Assembly (NCBI GenBank): GCA_963728835.1
Contig: CAVSKZ010000002.1
Location: 310,001-374,000, forward strand
Direction: 5' to 3'
Length of the DNA: 64,000 nucleotides
Origin: VRUE01 sp963728835
GTDB taxonomy: Bacteria; Actinomycetota; Thermoleophilia; Solirubrobacterales; 70-9
A model generated the notes under the pieces. That model had not been told where the DNA came from, did no database searches, and saw only the letters and a list, made by a program, of their open reading frames with translations. Position 1 is the stretch's first letter. Each line of letters opens with the position of its first letter. Shown here one piece after another: positions 26,237 to 34,886 of the stretch. Both the position numbers and the translations under genes were made by a program.

Positions 26237-29149
26237 TCAGCGCATCATCGACGCCGTCGCCGACGTGTAGACCGTGCCGGCGGCGGTCGCTGCGGTCAGG
26301 GGGACGGCGCCGCCTTTGCTCGAGGTGTAGGTGAACTGAGTCGTGGACTCCGCCGGGCCGCTCGCTGCGATCGTCAGGATGCCGTTCGTGATGGTGCCGC
26401 CGGTCGAGGTGACCGAGACCGTGTGCCCGCTGCCGAGGTTGCTCACGGTGTTGCCGACGCTGTCGGTGATGCTCACGTTGGCTTTGAAGTTGCCCGAGCT
26501 CGACATTTCGGTGCCGGTGCAGGTGAACAGGCAGGGGGAGCTGAGCGTGCCTTTGCTCACCGTCGCTTTCGACCAGGCAATCCGCGAGGCCGTGCCCACA
26601 CCGACCGTGACCGCGAGGCCGGAGCCGTTGGTGAGCGAGCCGTCGGTGACGGTGATCGAGGCCGCTCCGGCTTTGACCAGGGTCATGGCGCCGTTTTTGC
26701 CGCCGGAGACGGTGGCGACGCCTTCTGTGAAGCTGATCGGCGTGGCCGTGCCGAAGTCGATCGCGGTGCCCGAGGAGCTGGAGACGGTCGCGTGGGCGCC
26801 GGAGGGGCTGTCGGCGACGGGGCCGAAGGTGAGGTTGTGTGCGCCGGTGTAGGAGGCGGCGGCGTTGCCGTGGGCGTCCTTGGCGGTGATCGTCAGGTTG
26901 TTGGCTTCGCCAGCTTTGGGGGTGGTTGTAACGGCGGCGAGGACGAATTTCGTGGCCGGCCCGGAGATGCTCCAGCCCGTGTTGCCACCGCCGTCGACGC
27001 TTTCGGCTGCAGTGATCGGGGTGCCGGTGTTGGTGCTGTCAGACACCGACACGAAACTGACTTCGGCCGTGCCGTCGCGGTCGATCAGCCACGGAGCGCC
27101 GGGGATCGTCGAGACCAGGCTCAGCAGGTTGCCGGCTTTCCCTCCCAGTTTGAGCGCTCCCTGGACGGTCTGGGTGTCGCCGGCGCCGAACGTCAGCGTG
27201 TCGGCGGCGAGGACCGCCTTGCTGAGGTTGTTGAAGGTCGTGCTGCCGGCGACGGTCTGGCCGGTGCCGACGAGCTCGACCGTGCCGCCGTTGTGGACGA
27301 AGCTGCCGGAGTTGACGAAGTCACCGGCGAGCGAAGCGGTGCCGCTCGGCGCCGTGAAGCTGCCGCCAGGGTCGATCGTGAACGCACCGGCCACGGTGAA
27401 CGAGCCGTAGGAGCCGAAGTTGTACGCCGCGTTGACGGTCAGGGCATCGGCGGCGAGACCGGAGAATCCCGACAGTTTGCCGCCGCTTGCAAGAGTCAGT
27501 GTTCCCGACGTCGCCAGGGCGCCGGAGCCGGACAGGGTGCCGTTCAGCGTGATGGATCCGCCGCTGCCGGCGCTGGGAGAGCTGCCGAGCGGAAGGCTGC
27601 AGGTGCTGCCGACGGTCTTGACGCCCGCGACATGAGAGAAGACGACGTGGTTGAAGGTCGTGCTGCCGCATGAGATCGCCGCGCTGCCGGCACCGTCGAA
27701 GACGACTGTGCCGCCATTGGCCTGGAACGTGGCGCCCCCGGCGATCGTGAACTTGTTGGCGAAGTACGCGACTCCTTCGACTGGCGCGTTGAACGTCGAG
27801 CCCGAATTCAGGGTGAACTGCCCGTCGATGTCGACGGAGGCCGGAGCCGTCACCGTCCCCCCCGTCTGGGTGTAGTTCCCGCTGACGGACAACGCACCAC
27901 CGGGGCCGAAGTTCGCGCTGCCGCCGTTGTCGACGAACCCGCTTCGGGCGTCCAGGCCGGAGAAGCCCGAGAGGCTCGAGCCGGAGCCCATCGTGAATGT
28001 CTGCTGCGTCGTCAGCGTGCCCGTGCCCGACAGGACGCCGTTGAGAGTCACCGCCGCGCTTGCCGCGTCGCCCAGCGTCGGGTCATTGCCGAGAGGCAGC
28101 GTGCAGTCGCTGCCGACCGTCTTCTTGCCGGCCGTGTGCTCGAACCTGACGAGGTTGAAGGACTTGCTGCCGCAGGCGAGGGTGGCGCTTGCCGTGCCGT
28201 CGAACACGACGGTGCCGCCATTGGCCTGGAACGTGGCGCCCCCGGCGATCGTGAACTTGCTCCCAAACGACGCGGTCCCCCCCGGCGCGGTGAGGCTGCC
28301 GGTCGAGCTCAAGGCGAACGTCTTGTCGACCGAGAGGTCGGAATAGCCGCCGAAGTCATAGGAGCCGTTTACGGTGAGCGCTTCTGCTTCCAGGGCCGAG
28401 AAGCCGGAGACGGCGCCGCCGGCGCCGAGGGTGAGCGTTCCCAGGGTCGCCAGGGTGCCGGAGCCCGATAGCGAGCCGTTCAGCTTGATAGACCCGCCGG
28501 CACCGGGATCGTTCCCCAGGGGAAGGCTGCAGCCGGCGCCGACGGTCTTCGTCCCGGTGGTGTGGGAGAAGGCAACCTGGTTGAAGACGACCCCGCCGCA
28601 GGTCAGGGAGCCACCGGTGCCGCCGAGCTCCACCGTCCCGCCGTTGGCGTCGAAGGTCGGGCTTCCGGTGATCTTCAGGGTCGAGCTGACGGACGTCGTC
28701 CCCGAGCTTGCCGTGAACGCGCCACCCGACAGGGTCAGGACCTTCAAGGCGAGCGCCTGGCCGGCCGCGTCGAAGCTCCCCGACTTCTGCGTGAACGCCT
28801 TCGCCACCGTGAGCGAGCGTGCCAGGCTGATCGTGCCCGCATATCCGGAGTTGATGGCGACCGCCCCGACGGAACCTGCGTAGCCGGGATCCACGGTCGA
28901 ATCGCCTGGAGATTTCGCGCTGAACGCAGCCGTGTCCGCAACTCCAGGGACGACGTTGCCGCTCCAGTTGGCGGCGCAGCTCCAGCTGGTGTCCAGACCG
29001 CAGCCGCCGTCCCACGTCCTGGAGAGCGCGTCCGCGCGGACCGGCAGGAACAACAGGATGAGGAGAGCGAACGCCAGGCAGGCGAGCGTCCCTCTGCGGT
29101 AGGAATTTGCGGCGGCAAATTGCACAGCCGAGGGAGAGTATTCATCCAT
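26237..29149 (-). CDS. large secreted beta-repeat protein with Ig-like C-terminus
   Basis: About 970 residues. A basic N-terminus and hydrophobic core (LACLAFALLILLFLP) ending near VRADALS form a signal peptide. WDGGCGLDTSWSCAANWSG follows. Then come three long modules, each with a strand-rich FTIAGGATFQANGGTVVFDG-like block, a Cys pair (ACG...DCTLPLGNDP) and a KTVG motif, as in pectate-lyase-like beta-helix adhesins. The C-terminal 250 residues resemble bacterial Ig-like domains (NNLTITAKDAHGNAAASYTG). There is no catalytic signature and no sortase motif. Two modules share a 48-bp identical DNA block 504 bp apart. ATG 29149 is preferred to GTG 29164. A surface adhesin or matrix role is inference. 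Confidence 0.82.
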   Translation of the reverse strand: MDEYSPSAVQFAAANSYRRGTLACLAFALLILLFLPVRADALSRTWDGGCGLDTSWSCAANWSGNVVPGVADTAAFSAKSPGDSTVDPGYAGSVGAVAINSGYAGTISLARSLTVAKAFTQKSGSFDAAGQALALKVLTLSGGAFTASSGTTSVSSTLKITGSPTFDANGGTVELGGTGGSLTCGGVVFNQVAFSHTTGTKTVGAGCSLPLGNDPGAGGSIKLNGSLSGSGTLATLGTLTLGAGGAVSGFSALEAEALTVNGSYDFGGYSDLSVDKTFALSSTGSLTAPGGTASFGSKFTIAGGATFQANGGTVVFDGTASATLACGSKSFNLVRFEHTAGKKTVGSDCTLPLGNDPTLGDAASAAVTLNGVLSGTGTLTTQQTFTMGSGSSLSGFSGLDARSGFVDNGGSANFGPGGALSVSGNYTQTGGTVTAPASVDIDGQFTLNSGSTFNAPVEGVAYFANKFTIAGGATFQANGGTVVFDGAGSAAISCGSTTFNHVVFSHVAGVKTVGSTCSLPLGSSPSAGSGGSITLNGTLSGSGALATSGTLTLASGGKLSGFSGLAADALTVNAAYNFGSYGSFTVAGAFTIDPGGSFTAPSGTASLAGDFVNSGSFVHNGGTVELVGTGQTVAGSTTFNNLSKAVLAADTLTFGAGDTQTVQGALKLGGKAGNLLSLVSTIPGAPWLIDRDGTAEVSFVSVSDSTNTGTPITAAESVDGGGNTGWSISGPATKFVLAAVTTTPKAGEANNLTITAKDAHGNAAASYTGAHNLTFGPVADSPSGAHATVSSSSGTAIDFGTATPISFTEGVATVSGGKNGAMTLVKAGAASITVTDGSLTNGSGLAVTVGVGTASRIAWSKATVSKGTLSSPCLFTCTGTEMSSSGNFKANVSITDSVGNTVSNLGSGHTVSVTSTGGTITNGILTIAASGPAESTTQFTYTSSKGGAVPLTAATAAGTVYTSATASMMR
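27708..27755. repeat. 48-bp direct repeat, copy 1
   Basis: Identical over 48 bp to 28212-28259, starting GTGCCGCCATTGGCCTGG. It encodes the same stretch of two modules (FTIAGGATFQANGGT). The period of 504 bp equals 168 codons. Confidence 0.85.
28212..28259. repeat. 48-bp direct repeat, copy 2
   Basis: Second identical copy of the 27708-27755 block in the same gene. Flanking module DNA has diverged, which suggests recent gene conversion or strong local constraint. Confidence 0.85.
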
Positions 29150-29243
29150 CGGTCCAAAAGACACACGAACATTCGTCCAACAACCCCTCGGATCCTAAAG
29201 TCGCTTCGCCGGCCCCCGGCTGGGAGCCAGGTATCTTGAGCAG

Positions 29244-29582
29244 ATGAGAGGCCTGCCGAAACCGGTGCCGGGGCCCCTCTTCGCCCGGGTCAAGTGGCTC
29301 TCGTGGATCGAGCTGGGCTTCTTCAGCCTCCTGATCCTGTTCTGGCTCCTGCCGGGGTTCGAGGTCGAGACCATGATCTTCGGCTGGGCGCACGGGCTCG
29401 GATTCATCGTCCTCTGCCTCGTCATCTGGGTCGCCTGCGGACGGCGTGAGGCCCCCTACACCCTGCTCGCGGCGACGCTCACGCCGGTCGGTCCGGTGGG
29501 CAGCGTGATCGGAATCGAGCTGATCGAACGCAAGGGCTGGGGCGTTGCGGATTCTCCGCAAAGAGTTGCGGAATCGCCGTAG
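29244..29582 (+). CDS. small membrane protein, DUF3817-like
   Basis: 112 residues with three hydrophobic helices: WIELGFFSLLILFWLLPGF, WAHGLGFIVLCLVIWVACG and a weaker one, APYTLLAATLTPVGPVGSV. The HG at the start of the second helix and the C-terminal ELIERKGW are features of DUF3817 integral membrane proteins, whose function is unknown. It is divergent from the large secreted protein, with 94 bp between the two starts. ATG 29244 directly precedes a basic segment typical of an inside-facing N-terminus. The C-terminal tail after ELIERKGWG is short and polar. Confidence 0.65.
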   Translation: MRGLPKPVPGPLFARVKWLSWIELGFFSLLILFWLLPGFEVETMIFGWAHGLGFIVLCLVIWVACGRREAPYTLLAATLTPVGPVGSVIGIELIERKGWGVADSPQRVAESP

Positions 29583-29796
29583 ACACCGCCTTACCGGCTT
29601 GACCGCAGGCATTCGGCGCGGTATAGGTACAACCTGACTGTTTCTCTGAGAAGTCCCGTTTAGGGGAACGGCCGCGTCGGCATCCCTCCCTGGCTACCGA
29701 CGCGTAGGTGCAGTGAGGGTCGCGCGGACCCCCCTGCCTCCCGCGGCCCTCCTGCATCTCACTGCGGGCCGGAGTGCCGGCTCCCTGTCAGACGAG
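29583..29796. other. structured intergenic region between convergent genes
   Basis: No convincing ORF. The 214 bp contain an 8-bp hairpin CGCGTCGG/CCGACGCG (29673-29680 and 29697-29704), and an outer pair GCAGTGAG/CTCACTGC (29710-29717 and 29758-29765) enclosing further GC-rich partial pairing. The first half (29600-29665) is less GC-rich than its surroundings. It could hold terminators for both genes or a small RNA. It does not match tRNA, tmRNA or 4.5S RNA patterns I know. Confidence 0.4.
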
Positions 29797-32607
29797 TCAG
29801 TTTCTGAGGTTCCGGAGGACTGCCTGCAGGATGCCGCCATTGCGGAAGTAGCCGATCTCGTTGGGCGTGTCGAGCCTCACCGTTGCGTCGAACTCGACCG
29901 GCGGGCCGTCACCGCGGCGGGCCGTCACCCTCACGGACTTCGCCTCGCCGTCCGCGAGATCGCCGACGTCGAACGTCTCCTCGCCGGTGAGGCCGAGGGT
30001 CTCAGCGCTCTCACCCGCCGGGAATTGAAGAGGCAGGACCCCCATCCCGATCAGGTTGGAGCGGTGGATGCGCTCGAAGCTCTCGGCGATCACTGCGCGC
30101 ACGCCGAGCAGCTTCGTCCCCTTTGCCGCCCAGTCCCGGGAGGAACCGGATCCGTACTCCTTGCCCGCCAGCACCACTAGTGGAACGCCTTCCTCCGCGT
30201 AGGCCATCGCGGCGTCGTAGATCGCCATCTCTTCACCGTCTGGGAAGCGCCGGGTGAAGCCGCCGGCTCGCTCGACCAAGAGGTTACGAAGGCGGATGTT
30301 GGCGAAGGTGCCGCGGATCATCACCTCGTGGTTGCCGCGCCGCGAGCCGTAGGAGTTGAAGTCGCCGGGCTCGATGCCCTGTTCGATCAGCCAGGCGCCG
30401 GCGGGGCTGTCCTTCTTGATCGCCCCAGCGGGCGAGATGTGGTCGGTGGTGATCGAGTCGCCGAGCAGAGCCAGCACGCGGGCGCCCCCGATTGGCTCCA
30501 CCCCGGGCGCCTCAGCCGGCATCCCTTCGAAGAACGAGGGGCGGCGCACGTAGGTGGAGTCGGGCCAGTCGTAGCGGTCGCCCTGGGGAACCTCGACCGC
30601 CTTCCAGGTCTCATCGCCCTCGAGCACGCCGCCGTAGTTGCGGGTGAACATCTCCGAGGCGATCGAGCGACCGACCGTCTCCTTGATCTCAGCCGCGTCG
30701 GGCCAGATGTCGCGCAGGCGGACGGGCTCGCCATCGCTGCCTTCTCCCAGCGGCTCAGTGGTCAGGTCGAGGTCCATCCGCCCCGCCAGCGCATAGGCGA
30801 CGACCAGCGGCGGGCTGGCCAGATAGTTCGCCTTCACGTCCTGGTTGATCCGGCCCTCGAAGTTGCGGTTGCCGGAGAGCACCGCGCAGACGGCCAGGTC
30901 CTTCTCCTCCACCGCGGCGGAGATCTCGGCCGGCAACGGGCCGGAGTTGCCGATGCAGGTGGTGCATCCGTAGCCGACCAGGTTGAACTGCAGCTCGTCC
31001 AGGTACTTCGTCAGACCCGCCTTCTCCAGGTAATCGGTGACTACGGTCGAGCCGGGCGCCAGCGAGGTCTTCACCCAGGGCTTGCGCGTCAGGCCCCGTT
31101 CGACCGCGTTGCGGGCCAGCAGGCCCGCGCCGATCATCACGCTCGGGTTGGAGGTGTTGGTGCAGCTGGTGATCGCCGCGATCACGACCCGGCCGTGGTC
31201 CAGCTCGAAGCTGGTGCCGTCCTCCAGCGTCACCTCGATCGCGTCCTCGCTGCCCTTCCCGATCGTCGCCACCGGGCCGCCGCTCAGCGCCGGGCGAGGC
31301 TTCCCGTGCTCGTCGTCGTGGTCCTCGGCCGGCGGATCGGAGGCCGGGAAGGACTCGTCGTTCGCCTCGTCGACGCCGTTGCCCAGCTGGGCGCCGGCCT
31401 CTGGGTCGAACTCCTCCATCGCCTCGAGAAAGGCCTTCTTGGCGTCGGCCAGCGGCACCCGGTCCTGCGGGCGCTTCGGCCCGGCGATGCTCGGCACGAC
31501 GTCGCCGAGGTCGAGCTCGAGCAGGTCGGAGAACGCCGGGTCGGGCGAGCCCGGCTCGAAGTACATCCCCTGCTCGCGCGCGTAGGCGTCGACCAGCTCG
31601 AGCGTCTCGGTCGGGCGGCCGGTCAGCTCCAGGTAACGCAGGGTCTCGGCGTCGACCGGGAAGATCGCGCAGGTCGAGCCGAACTCCGGCGACATGTTGC
31701 CGATCGTCGCCCGGTCGGCCAGCCCCAGCGTGGCCAGGCCCGGCCCGAAGAACTCGACGAACTTGGAGACGACGCCGCGCTCGCGCAGCATCTCGGTGAC
31801 GGTGAGGACGAGATCGGTGGCGGTGGCGCCCTCCGGCAGCTCGCCCCCGAGCCTGAAGCCGACCACCTGCGGCAGCAGCATCGAGATCGGCTGGCCGAGC
31901 ATCGCCGCCTCGGCCTCGATCCCTCCCACTCCCCAGCCCAGCACGCCGAGACCGTTGACCATCGTCGTGTGGGAGTCGGTGCCGACCAGCGTGTCGGGAT
32001 AGGCCTGCAGAACGCCGTCGCGCTCGCGGCTGTAGACCACCTGGGCGATGTGCTCGAGGTTCACCTGGTGGCAGATCCCGGTCGCCGGCGGCACGACGCT
32101 GAAGTTGTCGAATGCCTCCCGCCCCCACTTGAGGAAGGAGTAGCGCTCGCGGTTGCGCTCGAACTCGCGCTCGGCGTTGACGGCGAAGGCGCGCGCGTTG
32201 CCGAAGGCGTCGACCTGGACCGAGTGGTCGATCACCAGGTCGACGTCGACCAGGGGGTTGATCGCCTCCGGGTCGCCGCCGATCTCGGCCATCGCGTCGC
32301 GCATCGCGGCGAGGTCGACCACCGCCGGCACCCCGGTGAAGTCCTGCATCAGCACCCGCGCGGGCTGGAAGGGAATCTCGGCGCTGGGCTCGGCTTCGGC
32401 ATCCCAGCCCGCGATCGCCTCGACCGCCTCCTTCGTCACCGCGACCCCGTCCTCGAGCCGCAGCACGTTCTCCAGCAGCACCTTGATCGAGTAGGGCAGC
32501 CGCGCGACGTCGAAGCGATCCGCCAGCGAGTCGAGCCGGAAGAGCTCGTAGGAGCGGCCACCGACATCGAGCGAGGAGCGCGCGCCGAATGAGTCAGGAG
32601 AGCTCAT
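29797..32607 (-). CDS. acnA: aconitate hydratase A
   Basis: 936 residues, full-length AcnA/IRP-type aconitase. Landmarks: LPYSIKVLLENVLR near the N-terminus, VLMQDFTGVPAVVDLAAMRD, VGTDSHTTMVNGLGVLGWGVGGIEAE, and the three [4Fe-4S] cysteines in SCTNTSNPSVMIG and YGCTTCIGNSGPL. The swivel domain ends with VVLAGKEYGSGSSRDWAAKG and IHRSNLIGMGVLPLQF. It isomerises citrate to isocitrate, next after the gltA product. An acidic insertion (ESFPASDPPAEDHDDEHG) in the middle is a variable loop found in actinobacterial AcnA. ATG 32607 follows GGATGGAG. The gene is monocistronic here. Confidence 0.96.
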   Translation of the reverse strand: MSSPDSFGARSSLDVGGRSYELFRLDSLADRFDVARLPYSIKVLLENVLRLEDGVAVTKEAVEAIAGWDAEAEPSAEIPFQPARVLMQDFTGVPAVVDLAAMRDAMAEIGGDPEAINPLVDVDLVIDHSVQVDAFGNARAFAVNAEREFERNRERYSFLKWGREAFDNFSVVPPATGICHQVNLEHIAQVVYSRERDGVLQAYPDTLVGTDSHTTMVNGLGVLGWGVGGIEAEAAMLGQPISMLLPQVVGFRLGGELPEGATATDLVLTVTEMLRERGVVSKFVEFFGPGLATLGLADRATIGNMSPEFGSTCAIFPVDAETLRYLELTGRPTETLELVDAYAREQGMYFEPGSPDPAFSDLLELDLGDVVPSIAGPKRPQDRVPLADAKKAFLEAMEEFDPEAGAQLGNGVDEANDESFPASDPPAEDHDDEHGKPRPALSGGPVATIGKGSEDAIEVTLEDGTSFELDHGRVVIAAITSCTNTSNPSVMIGAGLLARNAVERGLTRKPWVKTSLAPGSTVVTDYLEKAGLTKYLDELQFNLVGYGCTTCIGNSGPLPAEISAAVEEKDLAVCAVLSGNRNFEGRINQDVKANYLASPPLVVAYALAGRMDLDLTTEPLGEGSDGEPVRLRDIWPDAAEIKETVGRSIASEMFTRNYGGVLEGDETWKAVEVPQGDRYDWPDSTYVRRPSFFEGMPAEAPGVEPIGGARVLALLGDSITTDHISPAGAIKKDSPAGAWLIEQGIEPGDFNSYGSRRGNHEVMIRGTFANIRLRNLLVERAGGFTRRFPDGEEMAIYDAAMAYAEEGVPLVVLAGKEYGSGSSRDWAAKGTKLLGVRAVIAESFERIHRSNLIGMGVLPLQFPAGESAETLGLTGEETFDVGDLADGEAKSVRVTARRGDGPPVEFDATVRLDTPNEIGYFRNGGILQAVLRNLRN

Positions 32608-32849
32608 AGCTCCATCCTAGGAGGGCGGCGCCGCCGCTGAGGGGTCGACCTCGCCGATCTAGCGCGGATCGGCTCGGTAGGCGACAGCCCGGTGGCGAAG
32701 GGATCACGCCATCGGCGTCGAATCCCGCCAGAGCCATCAGCGGTGCGAGCGAACACAAACGGGGTCAACGGCACTTCCCGTCTAACTGGATGGGAGGCCC
32801 CACCCGAAATCGCCGTGCACGACATCTGCGAGGGAAGCACTTTTTCCTA

Positions 32850-32879
32850 TTGACAGAAACCTCTACGGGTGCTTACCCT
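32850..32879 (+). promoter_or_regulatory. sigma-70-type promoter
   Basis: TTGACA at 32850-32855, an 18-nt spacer, and TACCCT at 32874-32879, followed by GGAGAGGGG (32881-32889) and GTG at 32897. The -35 is a perfect consensus in an AT-richer patch (TTTTTCCTATTGACA), so a short 5' leader is expected. Confidence 0.6.
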
Positions 32880-32896
32880 CGGAGAGGGGTCGGCCT

Positions 32897-33091
32897 GTGA
32901 AATCAAGGTCCCCCTACGCCCTCGTCCCCGGCTCCGTGAGCCCGGGGCTGTTTCTCCTCCCGGTCTGGTCGGTGGCGTGGTGCTTCTCTCTCGCGTTCAC
33001 GGCCGTCGCCTTCGTCGCCGCCCTCCTGCTCCTGTTCGACCTCTACGTCAACGTCCGCCGCAACCATCGGGACTTCAGGGACGGCCTCTAG
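32897..33091 (+). CDS. small one- or two-helix membrane protein
   Basis: 64 residues from GTG 32897 behind a clear ribosome site (GGAGAGGGG). A short polar start (MKSRSPYALVPGSVS) is followed by about 40 hydrophobic residues (LFLLPVWSVAWCFSLAFTA, then VAFVAALLLLFDLY), which could form two helices with a tight turn. The tail VNVRRNHRDFRDGL is basic and so probably cytoplasmic. No family recognised. A good promoter and ribosome site make it more credible than its length alone. A weak CCCGG/CCGGG hairpin follows the stop. Confidence 0.6.
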   Translation: MKSRSPYALVPGSVSPGLFLLPVWSVAWCFSLAFTAVAFVAALLLLFDLYVNVRRNHRDFRDGL

Positions 33092-33139
33092 CCCGGCATT
33101 GAATACCCGGGCGCAGAGACACACCACCCACGCACTCGC

Positions 33140-33940
33140 TCAGCGCTTGTCGGTCTGACCTGCGGCGACGTTTGCGGCGGCCTTCTGGCCGGCCTCGCCG
33201 CTGGCTACCTTGACTGAGATGCCGGGGCTGGCGAGGGCGAAGTGGGCCAGCAGGCGCTGCTGGACTGGGGCGACGGCTATCTCCACCTTGTTGCGCTCAA
33301 TCGCCTTTACGACCGCGTCGGCGACCTGCTGGGGGGAGCCGGTGCCGAGGCCGGGAATCGGGTCCGCACCCGAGTCCGCATACATGCCGGCTTCGCGGAT
33401 CGTGCCCGGGGAGACGATCGAGACGCCTATGCCCAGGGGGTCGAGGTCGGCTCGCAATCCCAGCGCGAAGCCGCGCAGGCCGAACTTGGTCGCGTTGTAG
33501 ACGGAGGAGAGCGGCGTCGCCGACTTGCCAGAGAGGGAGGATATGAAGACCATGTGGCCCTTGCCGCGCTCGATCATCCCCGGCTCGAGGGCACGGGCGA
33601 GGTGCATCGGCGCCTCGAGATTTACACGCAGCGTGCCCTCCAGGCGCTCGCTCGTGTAATCGGGCAGGCGGCCGGTCCCCGGCAGCCCGGCGTTGGCCAC
33701 CAGGACGTCGACATTGCCGGCCTCGGCGGCAAGCTTCTCCGCCGCGCCGGGCTCGGCCAGGTCCGAGGGCACCACGCGGTGACCGTCGCCGGGCAGTTCC
33801 GCCGCGAGCCCTTCCAGCGCCTCGGCCTTGCGACCGCTCAGGACCAGCGTTGCCCCGCGGCCGGCGAGCGCCTGCGCGATCGCTCGCCCGAGGCCTCCCG
33901 TGGCGCCTGTGAGCAGCGCTGTCTTGCCGGCAAGTTCCAT
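33140..33940 (-). CDS. short-chain dehydrogenase/reductase
   Basis: About 266 residues of a classical SDR: nucleotide motif LLTGATGGLGRAIA, VLVANAGLPGTG in place of NNAG, catalytic Ser in VFISSLSGKSA and Y-x-x-x-K in VYNATKFGLRG. The C-terminal extension (ALASPGISVKVASGEAGQK) is longer than usual and amphipathic. The substrate is unknown; NADP preference is suggested by Arg after the second strand (LSGRKAEAL). The ATG at 33940 starts directly before the first strand. A TTG four codons earlier is the alternative. It is divergent from the riboswitch-controlled gene at 34217. Confidence 0.88.
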   Translation of the reverse strand: MELAGKTALLTGATGGLGRAIAQALAGRGATLVLSGRKAEALEGLAAELPGDGHRVVPSDLAEPGAAEKLAAEAGNVDVLVANAGLPGTGRLPDYTSERLEGTLRVNLEAPMHLARALEPGMIERGKGHMVFISSLSGKSATPLSSVYNATKFGLRGFALGLRADLDPLGIGVSIVSPGTIREAGMYADSGADPIPGLGTGSPQQVADAVVKAIERNKVEIAVAPVQQRLLAHFALASPGISVKVASGEAGQKAAANVAAGQTDKR

Positions 33941-34054
33941 CCCAGCGCGCAAGCTAGCACCGCCGGCGTCGAAAGGATCTGGGCAAGCTAAGTGCGAAAG
34001 ACCACAAAATGTTTGTTTTCCATGAGCAAACGGCCGGGAGATCGTCTACACTGC

Positions 34055-34200
34055 CGCCGTTCCGAATGACCGAAACGCCGAGTCCCGTGCGCTGGAGGCG
34101 CCACGGGAGCGGGGGAACCACGTTTTCGGGGCTAACTCGCCTAGTCCAGGCGGGGGCGCAGGCTCCTTTCGCGCCAGCCCGACAGCTAACCCCGTAGGCC
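34055..34200 (+). ncRNA. c-di-AMP (ydaO/yuaA) riboswitch
   Basis: The leader carries conserved ydaO blocks in order: GACCGAAACGCCGAGTCC, a hairpin, GGGAGCGGGGGAACC (34114 onward), GGGGCTAACTCGCC, and the hallmark 3' block CCCGACAGCTAACCCCGTAGGC (34178-34199 region). The ribosome site AAAGGAGA (34204-34211) follows at once. ydaO RNAs bind two c-di-AMP molecules and usually switch gene expression off at high ligand. In actinobacteria they commonly precede Rpf or NlpC/P60 wall hydrolases, exactly as here. A TACACT -10-like hexamer lies at 34047-34052. Confidence 0.88.
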
Positions 34201-34216
34201 GACAAAGGAGATCGGT

Positions 34217-34774
34217 TTGCGCAACAACAGGCAGAAGCTCAAGCTAGGCATAGCCGCGGTGGGGGCGTTGATGGCACTGGCCCTGGTCCCCGCTGGCGCG
34301 GCAGCCGAATGCGACGGGGGCGGCGTCTCTTCCGCCGAAGTGGACATCTGCACGCCGACGGCCAAAGGCCGGCTGCTGGACAACGGGATGCTGGTCCCGC
34401 CGAAGTCCGCACCGCCTCGCGTCAAGGCCGTGATCGCGGCGGCGAACAGGATCCGGAGCAAGCCCTACGTCTTCGGCGGCGGCCACGCCCGCTGGTGGGA
34501 CCGCGGCTACGACTGCTCCGGCTCGGTCAGCTTCGCGCTCCACGGCGGCAAGTTCCTCGAAAGCCCGCTGCCCTCGGGGCCGATGGCGAAACTGGGCCTT
34601 TCCGGCGAAGGGCGCTGGATCACGGTGTACTCCAACCCCGGTCACGCCTACGCGGTGATCGCCGGCTTCCGCTGGGACACCTCGGGCAACACCGACGGCA
34701 GCACCGGCCCCAGCTGGCACGAAGACCTGCGCACTCCCGCCGGCTTCGTCGCCCGCCACCCGGCCGGCTACTGA
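34217..34774 (+). CDS. secreted NlpC/P60-like cell-wall hydrolase
   Basis: 185 residues. Signal peptide: basic MRNNRQKLKLG, hydrophobic AAVGALMALALVPAG, cleavage near AAA-E. The catalytic domain begins about residue 75 (VIAAANRIRSKPYVFGGGH) with the nucleophile in YDCSGSVSFAL and the likely His in NPGHAYAVIAGF; D-C-S-G is the NlpC/P60 hallmark. It should cut peptide bonds in peptidoglycan stems. The domain is short, with no separate binding module. TTG at 34217 is set by AAAGGAGA six bases upstream. Control by the c-di-AMP riboswitch in its leader ties wall turnover to osmotic or c-di-AMP signalling. A GC-rich terminator follows. Confidence 0.85.
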   Translation: MRNNRQKLKLGIAAVGALMALALVPAGAAAECDGGGVSSAEVDICTPTAKGRLLDNGMLVPPKSAPPRVKAVIAAANRIRSKPYVFGGGHARWWDRGYDCSGSVSFALHGGKFLESPLPSGPMAKLGLSGEGRWITVYSNPGHAYAVIAGFRWDTSGNTDGSTGPSWHEDLRTPAGFVARHPAGY

Positions 34775-34795
34775 GCTTCAGGTAGGGCAGTGCTC

Positions 34796-34819
34796 CGCCC
34801 CGGCCAACCGGCCGGGGCG
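34796..34819 (+). terminator. hairpin terminator after the NlpC/P60-like gene
   Basis: Perfect 10-bp arms CGCCCCGGCC (34796-34805) and GGCCGGGGCG (34810-34819) with loop AACC, 21 bp after the stop. No U-run, as usual for high-GC actinobacteria. Confidence 0.7.
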
Positions 34820-34886
34820 AGATTGTCCTTGCGTTCTTGAACCACTCGGATAACGTTTTCATGTAGCTGCTACACCCGACATCCGT

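Noticed and set aside
29583..29796. tRNA, tmRNA, 4.5S RNA or ydaO riboswitch
   Set aside because: No cloverleaf T-loop, no CCA-like end, no GGAA signal-recognition tetraloop context and no ydaO 3' block; the next gene on the plus strand is also far away.
30328..32592. Plus-strand open frame of about 750 codons
   Set aside because: It lies entirely antisense to acnA, which has all catalytic motifs. The translation is low-complexity and has no recognisable domain.
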